From an uncultured Oscillospiraceae bacterium (lineage in GTDB: Bacteria > Bacillota_A > Clostridia > Oscillospirales > Oscillospiraceae): 14,651 nt of DNA. The stretch is taken from contig CAJUAW010000068.1 of assembly GCA_910584605.1 (NCBI GenBank), positions 1-14,651 of the forward strand. Direction: 5' to 3'. Shown here in pieces: positions 1 to 5,800 of this stretch. A program made the translations under genes and the position numbers. Positions within the stretch are counted from its first letter, which is position 1. The number at the start of each line of letters is the position of its first letter. Under the pieces are notes generated by a model. That model was not told where the DNA came from and searched no databases. It worked only from the letters and a program-made list of their open reading frames with translations.

Positions 1-110
1 GAGAATGTATCCGCCTCTTCCGCCGTCAGCAGGATACCATCCAGCTGTTCCAGCAGGGTGTTGGTCTCGTAGAGATACATATCCAGGATGCTGTCGTTGC
101 CGCTGCCCAT
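1..110 (-). CDS. cheA: Chemotaxis histidine kinase CheA, N-terminal fragment (runs off left edge)
   Basis: Only the first 36 codons are present; the gene continues beyond base 1. The translation begins M-G-S-G-N-D-S-I-L-D-M and contains L-Y-E-T-N-T-L-L-E-Q-L. This is the pattern of the first helix of the histidine phosphotransfer (HPt) domain in clostridial CheA proteins (S-[IM]-L-D-M-[YF]-[LI]-[YF]-E-T...L-L-E-Q-L). CheA autophosphorylates on an HPt histidine in response to receptors and passes phosphate to CheY and CheB; that histidine lies outside the window. The start at 110 is preferred because AAGGTGG lies 7 bases upstream. In-frame ATGs at 131 and 170 are possible alternatives. The gene is divergent from a flagellar-type operon and preceded by a sigma-D-like promoter, both of which fit chemotaxis. 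Confidence is limited by the short length; another HPt protein is possible. Confidence 0.72.
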   Translation of the reverse strand, partial: MGSGNDSILDMYLYETNTLLEQLDGILLTAEEADTF

Positions 111-117
111 AAAAACG

Positions 118-124
118 CCACCTT
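118..124 (-). promoter_or_regulatory. Ribosome binding site deciding the cheA start
   Basis: On the minus strand AAGGTGG ends 7 bases before the ATG at 110. It is the best Shine-Dalgarno match among the three in-frame ATGs. The one before 131 has none. The one before 170 has GGGTGGGG about 5 bases upstream and cannot be excluded. Confidence 0.6.
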
Positions 125-190
125 TTTTCATTTGGTTTTGGATGCGGGCGGGGGGCCGGTCTGCAGGCATAGTAACCCCACCCATATCTA

Positions 191-218
191 ATCATACTCG
201 ATATATCGGCAGTGTCAA
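191..218 (-). promoter_or_regulatory. Sigma-A-type promoter upstream of cheA
   Basis: On the minus strand there is a perfect -35 TTGACA (213-218), a 16-base spacer and a -10 TATGAT (191-196, 5 of 6). Transcription would start near 183-185. That leaves only about 14 bases before the possible ATG at 170, or about 75 before the preferred ATG at 110. The -35/-10 pair interleaves with the sigma-D-like elements, so the two polymerase forms could not bind together. Confidence 0.6.
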
Positions 219-229
219 TTAGAAAATTA
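203..229 (-). promoter_or_regulatory. Sigma-D (FliA/SigD)-type promoter upstream of cheA
   Basis: Read on the minus strand, TAAT (226-229), a 15-base spacer and GCCGATAT (203-210) match the Bacillus-type sigma-D consensus TAAA-N15-GCCGATAT: 3 of 4 in the -35 box and 8 of 8 in the -10 box. Sigma-D transcribes late flagellar and chemotaxis genes, which agrees with the gene downstream. It overlaps the sigma-A-like promoter listed separately. Confidence 0.6.
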
Positions 230-254
230 AGTTTTCCAGAAAAAAAACTGGGGA

Positions 255-283
255 TAGACTTTTGCTCGGAGCTGGTTTAAAAT
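255..283 (+). promoter_or_regulatory. Sigma-A-type promoter for the plus-strand operon
   Basis: TAGACT (255-260, 4 of 6 to TTGACA), a 17-base spacer and TAAAAT (278-283, 5 of 6 to TATAAT) lie in the AT-rich part of the divergent region. The predicted start near 290 places the whole hairpin leader (297-332) in the transcript of the gene at 388. No convincing sigma-D promoter was found on this strand. Confidence 0.45.
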
Positions 284-296
284 AATTCTGAACCAG
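272..296. promoter_or_regulatory. Inverted repeat over the -10 box (possible operator)
   Basis: CTGGTT (272-277) and AACCAG (291-296) form a perfect 6-base inverted repeat separated by 13 AT-rich bases that include the -10 box at 278-283. The position would suit a repressor operator. It could equally be chance in a short region. The arms are too far apart and the loop too AT-rich for a stable RNA hairpin. Confidence 0.3.
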
Positions 297-332
297 GCCC
301 GGCGGGGGCCGGGCGCTGTCCCGGCCCGTTTT
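297..332 (+). promoter_or_regulatory. Leader with two mutually exclusive GC hairpins (attenuator-like)
   Basis: Hairpin 1 pairs GCCCGGC (297-303) with GCCGGGC (308-314) around a 4-base loop. Hairpin 2 pairs GGGCCGGG (306-313) with CCCGGCCC (320-327) around the 6-base loop CGCTGT and is followed by G then TTTT (329-332). They share bases 308-313 and cannot coexist, and the second has terminator form with a short T tract. No leader peptide or known riboswitch was recognised between 290 and 387. Premature termination control is inference. Confidence 0.4.
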
Positions 333-387
333 CCTCGCCGCCGGCCGCCTCAGTCCGATCTGAAATAATGGAAATGGAGTGTCGCCA

Positions 388-1821
388 ATGCCAGACCTGC
401 TTGGTGTGACCAACCCGGTACCGGGACATGACAACAACAATGTAAACCGAAATATACCCACCTCCCCCAGCGACACCCGGATCCAGAACGCGCCGGACCT
501 GAACCGGGTGGTCCGCTCGGACAACCGGACCGAGCAGCAGACCGCCGGCGATTCCAGCAGCCAGGCCCTGCGCTACGATTCCAACTTCGCTGCGTTCCTC
601 CAGCGCCTGGCCAACACCCCCGACCTGCGGGAGAGCCTGACCACCATCTTCGCCATGTACGAGGGGACGGTGGTCTCCTCCGGCATCGAGGAGGGGCTGG
701 CCGCCGAGATGGGCGCGTTGCTGAACATGCTGAAGATGGACGAGGCGGCGCTGAGCAAGTTCTTCAGCGCCCAGCTGGCCAACGGCGCCCGCTTCGGCGG
801 GGCGCTGTTCAGCATCCTGCGGGAGGCCTTCTCCTCCAGCGGCTCGGAGGCGGCGCGGAACAATATCCTGCAGTTCCTGAAAAAGTACGGCGACTACTCC
901 TCCACCGGCCACATCCAGGGCAACCTGCTGCGCAACCTGACCAAGCTGACCCGGGCCATCCCCGCCAGCTACGGCAGCCAGCTGCTGCCCATGGTGTCCG
1001 AGCTGGAGGGAAAGATGCAGCAGGGAGACCGGGCCGGGGCGCTGAAGCTGCTCCAGGGCAGCATCCTCACCTTCCTGGCCGGCTACACCAGCAAGACCAA
1101 CGACATGGGCCTGTCCCGGTCGCTGATCTCCATGCTGGCCCTGGACGTGGCCCGCTACGAGAACGGCAGCGAGGACAGCCTGCTTCAGGCGTTCCATCAG
1201 ATGCTGGGCGGCTCCGGCCTGCGGGATAAGCTGGGCGCCCTGTCCGACGAGGCCCTGCTCCGCCTGCTGGACAGCACCAGCTTCGCCAAGGCGGCGGACA
1301 GCGACCAGTTTGCCGCCCAGCTGGCCAAAACCGCCCAGGCCGCCCTCCAGAACGGGGCGGGCAAGGAGGTGCAGGAGGCCTTCCGCAACATCATCTCCGC
1401 CTTCCTGGTGAACGAGAGCGTCCATATGCCTCTGAATCACATCCTCCTGCCCCTGGAGTGGGACGGGAAGATGGTCTTTTCCGAGATGTGGGTGGACCCG
1501 GACGCGGAGGAGAACCTGAAGCGGGGCCGGGGGGACAAGGAAAACGTGATGCGCTTCCTGTTCAAGATCGATATCCAGAGCCTGGGCTTCTTCGACATGG
1601 TGCTCACCTGTCAGGGGGAGCGGGTGGACGTGCAGGTCTTCTGCCCCGAGCGGGTGGCCCCCTTCTCCCAGCTGGTGCAGGGGGAGCTGTCCCGCATCAT
1701 CGCCGATAACGGCCTGTCGGCCGGGGCGGTCCAGGTCCAGCAGATGGACCGTCCGCTGACCATTTCAGGGGTATTTCCAAAAATTTTTGAGGGGGGGAGC
1801 AGCGTCAATGTCACGGTATGA
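388..1821 (+). CDS. FliK-like flagellar hook-length control protein
   Basis: The protein has 477 residues from ATG 388, which has GGAG 8 bases upstream; a GTG at 379 would add three residues but overlaps that GGAG. It has no signal peptide and no membrane segment. The first 60 residues are polar and Asn/Pro/Ser-rich. The middle is helical and Leu/Ala-rich (about 70-340). The last 130 residues, from L-L-P-L-E-W-D-G onward, are beta-rich and end with L-V-Q-G-E-L-S-R-I-I-A and G-A-V-Q-V, which resembles the FliK C-terminal domain that contacts the export switch FlhB. The strongest support is context: the next gene overlaps it by 14 bases and encodes a FlhB C-terminal-type protein, like the ylqG-ylqH pair of Bacillus, and cheA is divergent. 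FliK-family sequences diverge strongly, so the call rests on pattern and neighbourhood. It would be a cytoplasmic or exported accessory of the flagellar export gate. Confidence 0.5.
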   Translation: MPDLLGVTNPVPGHDNNNVNRNIPTSPSDTRIQNAPDLNRVVRSDNRTEQQTAGDSSSQALRYDSNFAAFLQRLANTPDLRESLTTIFAMYEGTVVSSGIEEGLAAEMGALLNMLKMDEAALSKFFSAQLANGARFGGALFSILREAFSSSGSEAARNNILQFLKKYGDYSSTGHIQGNLLRNLTKLTRAIPASYGSQLLPMVSELEGKMQQGDRAGALKLLQGSILTFLAGYTSKTNDMGLSRSLISMLALDVARYENGSEDSLLQAFHQMLGGSGLRDKLGALSDEALLRLLDSTSFAKAADSDQFAAQLAKTAQAALQNGAGKEVQEAFRNIISAFLVNESVHMPLNHILLPLEWDGKMVFSEMWVDPDAEENLKRGRGDKENVMRFLFKIDIQSLGFFDMVLTCQGERVDVQVFCPERVAPFSQLVQGELSRIIADNGLSAGAVQVQQMDRPLTISGVFPKIFEGGSSVNVTV

Positions 1822-2158
1822 CAACCGGTCCGCCAACCGGGCGGTGGCTCTGAAGTACGACGGGGAGGGCGCCCCGGTGGTGGTGGCCTCCGGCATGGGC
1901 TATCTGGCCGAGCGGATGATCGAGGTGGCCACCGAGAGCGGCGTGCCCGTCTATGAGGACAACTCCCTGGCCACCATGCTCTCCCAGCTGGCCCTGGGCC
2001 AGGAAATCCCCGACGCCCTGTATCAGGCCATCGTGGAAATTTACGTCTACTTTTTGAACTTTGACCCCAACGACCCGGACAAGGCCCGGCGGCAGCGCCA
2101 GGCCCTGGCGGAGGAGGCGGCCCGGATGGCCGCCCCGGACGAGAAAGGAGCGTCGTAA
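1808..2158 (+). CDS. FlhB C-terminal-domain protein (YlqH type; EscU/YscU/HrcU export-switch family)
   Basis: A 116-residue soluble protein. It carries the FlhB cytoplasmic-domain signature R-A-V-A-L-K-Y-D (residues 11-18), A-P-V-V-V-A-S-G, G-V-P-V-Y-E-D-N near 45-52, L-A-L-G-Q-E-I-P and L-Y-Q-A-I-V-E-I-Y-V-Y. FlhB is the flagellar export apparatus switch; its full form has four membrane helices and an N-P-T-H self-cleavage site. Here there are no membrane helices, and the protein begins just after where N-P-T-H would be, so it corresponds to the cleaved C-terminal fragment alone. The start at ATG 1808 has a GGGGGGAG-type site 8 bases upstream inside the preceding gene; a TTG at 1787 would remove that spacing. 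The 14-base overlap suggests translational coupling. The tail after residue 90 is charged and Arg/Ala/Glu-rich. The role in modulating substrate switching with a FliK partner is inference. Confidence 0.85.
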   Translation: MSRYDNRSANRAVALKYDGEGAPVVVASGMGYLAERMIEVATESGVPVYEDNSLATMLSQLALGQEIPDALYQAIVEIYVYFLNFDPNDPDKARRQRQALAEEAARMAAPDEKGAS

Positions 2159-2160
2159 CT

Positions 2161-2745
2161 ATGGCAGACCGCCTGTATTTGATTCTGGACAGCCAAAGCG
2201 TGCCTCTGGCCAACGCGGTGCTGGAGTCCCCCCCCAACTCGGAGGTGCTCCAGATCTGCGTTCTGGGCGGCAAGGAGGAGGCGGTGGCCGCCCACCGGGA
2301 GATCCAGCTCATCGGCATGGACGACTCCACTCCCAACCGGGTGGGGGTGATCATCCGCCAGCGGGGCGAAAAGCTGGTCATTCAGCCCACCGCCGCCCTG
2401 GGCCCCAACGCCCGGGAGAACCTGCGCATCCTCACCAGCTTTGACAGCGTGATGTACCCGGTGACCGGCTGCTGGCGGGGGCAGAAGACCCTGAAGGCCA
2501 AGGACCTGAGCTGCGGCGGCATCGCCTTCTGGAGCAGCATCCCCCTGGAGGAGCGGGAGATCGTGGAGATGGTCCTCCCTGTGACCGACGCCCCTCTGGT
2601 GGTCAAGACCCAGGTCCTCCGGGAGCTGGAGGACGAGACCTCCGCCCAGCCGCTGTACGCCTCTAAATTCGTAGACCTGATCCAGGACGAGGAGGCCCTG
2701 ATCCGCAAGGCGGTGTTCAGCATACAGATCGACAACGCAGACTGA
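2161..2745 (+). CDS. PilZ-domain cyclic-di-GMP receptor protein
   Basis: A 194-residue soluble protein starting 2 bases after the upstream stop, with AAAGGAG at 2144-2150. The N-terminal part (about 1-80) is beta-rich and resembles the YcgR-type N-terminal region in size and position. The C-terminal part (about 84-190) is a PilZ domain with both ligand motifs: R85-x-x-x-R89 and D115-x-S117-x-x-G120 (read as D-L-S-C-G-G). Proteins with both motifs normally bind c-di-GMP; in the YcgR family this slows or retunes the flagellar motor. Tight linkage to FliK-like and FlhB-type genes supports a motility role. It is followed by wall-anchored surface proteins, so a role in a motile-to-sessile switch is possible. 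The domain call is firm; the target is inferred. Confidence 0.85.
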   Translation: MADRLYLILDSQSVPLANAVLESPPNSEVLQICVLGGKEEAVAAHREIQLIGMDDSTPNRVGVIIRQRGEKLVIQPTAALGPNARENLRILTSFDSVMYPVTGCWRGQKTLKAKDLSCGGIAFWSSIPLEEREIVEMVLPVTDAPLVVKTQVLRELEDETSAQPLYASKFVDLIQDEEALIRKAVFSIQIDNAD

Positions 2746-2810
2746 ACCAAGGCGGCGGGAGCCCATCCGCCCCCGCGTTACCCCCGGGAACACAGAAAGG
2801 AGAACCGCAT

Positions 2811-5800
2811 ATGTCCCAACGAACCGGTACACAGCGCCGCACCTGGAAGGAGCGTGCGCTGGCCCTGCTTTTGGCCGCCGTCCTGGTGGCCGGCCTGGCG
2901 CCTGGACTGACTCTGCCCTCCCGGGCGGAGCACTGGGCCGACACCTATCTGGACCAGCTGGTGGACTGGGGCGTCCTGCGGGCGGATCAGACCGCCGACC
3001 CGGACGCCGCCCTCACCCGCGCCGACTTTATGGCCATCATCAACCGGGCCTACGGCTACACCGAGACCGGCCCCATCCCCTTTGAGGATGTGCTCCCCAC
3101 CGACTGGTTTTACGACGATGTGTCCATCGCCTACACCGCCGGGTATATGGCGGGCACCTCCGACATCACCGCATCCCCCTACGACAGCCTCACCCGGGAG
3201 CAGGCGGTGTGCATTCTGGGGCGGAACATGATGATGCAGGACACCCCCGGCGAGAGCCTGGCCTTTTCCGACAGCCGGGACGTGAGCGACTGGGCCCGGG
3301 GCACCGTGAAGACCGCGGTGGACAATTACATCATCTCCGGCTACCCGGACAACACCTTCCAGCCCAAGTCGGCCATCTCCAAGGCCCAGATGGCGGTGCT
3401 CATCACCCAGTGCGTGGGCACCCCCATCCAGCAGAGCGGCAGCTATGAGCTGGGCGGCGTCTTCGGCAACGTGACCATCACCGCCCCCAACGTCGCCCTG
3501 CGCAACACCACCATCAGCGGCGACCTGTATGTCTCCGGCGGCGTGGGCCTGGGGGGCATCCGGCTGGAGAACGTGAACGTGCTGGGCCGGATCATCCTCA
3601 GCGGCGCGGGCGAGAGCGAGGGCGGCGACGCCAGCGTGGTCATGCGCAACGTCACCGCCGGGGAGATGCTGGTGGACAACATGCGGGGCCGGACGGTCAC
3701 CATCCGGGCGGACGGCATCACCGAGATCGACAAGACCACCGTACGCACCTCCGCCTACCTCGAGGACAACAACACCGATGACAAGGGCCTGATGAACATC
3801 GAGCTGGACGGAGATTCCGGCGCCCGGCTGACCCTGGCCGGCCGGATCAAGGACGTGGTGAACAAGACTCCCAACTCCTACATCCAGGTGGCCAAGGGCA
3901 CCGTGGCCAAGATCACCGCGGATGAGGCCGCGGTGAACTCCACCATCCAGCTGGACCGGAACACCGAGGTGAAGGAGATGAACCTGGACGTGGCCACCAA
4001 CGTCACCGGCGACGGCGACATCGGCCAGCTGAACGTCAACGCTCCTGGCTGCGTGGTGTCCATGCTGCCCGACAAGATCTACATCCGGCCCGGCCTGACC
4101 GCCAACATCGCCGGGGTGGTAATGGACTCCCAGGCGGCGGAGGAGGGCTCTCTGGACCCGCGCCTGCTGGCCGGTTACCCCGCGGCCAAGGACATCACCC
4201 CCGAAGGACTGCGGGCCGACTTCGCCGGCAACAAGAAGGGCACCGTCTACTGGGCGGTGAGCAGCATCACCGACGGCTCCATCGGCGAGGACGACCTGAT
4301 CTCCCCGCCCTCCTACGGCTCCAAGGCCATCCGCAACGGCTCGGTGGCGGCCCCCGTGGGCGGAGACGAGGTGAGCGCCCAAATCACCGGCCTGTCGGTG
4401 GGCGGCTCCTACTACCTGTCCGCCATGCTGGTGGACGACCAGGGCAACCGCAGCCCGGTGAAGGTGGTGGCCTTCACCACGCCGGACAACACCGTCCCCG
4501 CTTTCGGCCAGGGCTACCCCTATATGTCCTACATCGGCAAGGAGGCGAACGCCCAGCTGATCACCGCGCAGGTGGCAGTGATGGCGACCAAGAACTGCAA
4601 GATGTACTATACCGTGCTGCCCGCCGGGGCCGCCGCTCCCACCGTCGATGAGCTGCGCTCCGCCGCCATCAGCAGCAACCTGGGCTACGGCGTGGTGGAT
4701 CTGGAGAAGAACCAGGTCTGGGACAGCGACGAGGCCATTATCGTCAGCCGCCGCCTGGAGGAGCAGAAGGACTACGTGCTCTACCTGTGGCTCACCGACG
4801 GCATCAACAGCTCGGCGGTGACCTCCCTGGCCTTCAGCACCCCGGACGTGACCCCGCCTGACTTTGTCATCCATCCCAGAAGCAACGGCGATCCTCTGGC
4901 CACCAGCGTGCCCATGACCGCCGCGCTGAGCGAGAACGGCACCATCTACTGGGTGGCGGTGAAGTCCGGCGATCCCTACCCCCTGCCCAACCCCCAGAAC
5001 GACAGCGACAACGAGGAGGACGGCAAGACCGCCAAGCTGACCAGCGAATATGCCAAGCTCCAGGTGCTCAACGGCATGGGCGCGGTGAGCAGCGGCCGGG
5101 CCACGGCCACCGCCAACAACCAGGTCAACCTGAACATCACCGGCCTCCAGGCGGAGACCAGCTATGACCTGTACTACATGGCCGTGGACGCCGCCGGAAA
5201 CTACACCATCCAGGTCTACAAGCTCCAGGGCGGCATCCGGACCCTGGACACCAATCCTCCCACGGTGCGCCAGTTCTTCACCAAGACGGACAGCCAGGAC
5301 CCCACCCGTCCCATGCGGGACACCTCCATCGTCCTGGAGTTCAGCGAGAATGTCCGCCTGGGCGGCACCAGCCAGGACCTGCTGTCCCTGTATGAGGCCA
5401 CCCAGGAGGGCACCACCTCCGAGCAGGAGGAGGCCCTGAAGGAGTTTGTGGACGCCCTGCGGAAGAACATCGATTTCTGCACCCTGGAGAACAACGAGGA
5501 GCGGTCGGTGGTCAAGGACAAGGACGGCGTCAGCTCCAGCGAGTGGGTCATCGACTTCACCAAGGCCCAGGTGGCCAACGTCAACGGCAAGATTCAGATC
5601 ACCTTCCCCAACACGGCGGACAATGAACCCGGACTGCGTCTGGCCAGCGGCGCGACCTACTACTTTAAGGTGAACATCGATTCCCAGAACAAGATCAGCG
5701 ACCTGAGCGGCCATGAGATCGAGTCCTCCCCGGTGTGGTACGAGACCCCGGAGTCGGAGGGCCACAGCCTGCCCATGTTTACCGTGGTCTTCGCCCGGGT

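Noticed and set aside
330..365. A possible sigma-D -10 box (TCCGATCT) on the plus strand before the FliK-like gene.
   Set aside because: It matches only 6 of 8 and has no TAAA-like element about 15 bases upstream. The real sigma-D-like match is on the other strand.
277..1440. A minus-strand frame of 387 codons across the divergent promoter and the FliK-like gene.
   Set aside because: It has low-complexity Gly/Gln/Leu/Val translation and covers the promoter region. The plus-strand gene has a ribosome binding site and a coupled, recognisable downstream partner.
2746..2810. A possible terminator between the PilZ gene and the first SLH gene (GGCGG with CCGCC nearby).
   Set aside because: The stem is only about 5 base pairs and no T tract follows. 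The gap is short and ends in a strong ribosome binding site, so read-through is more likely.
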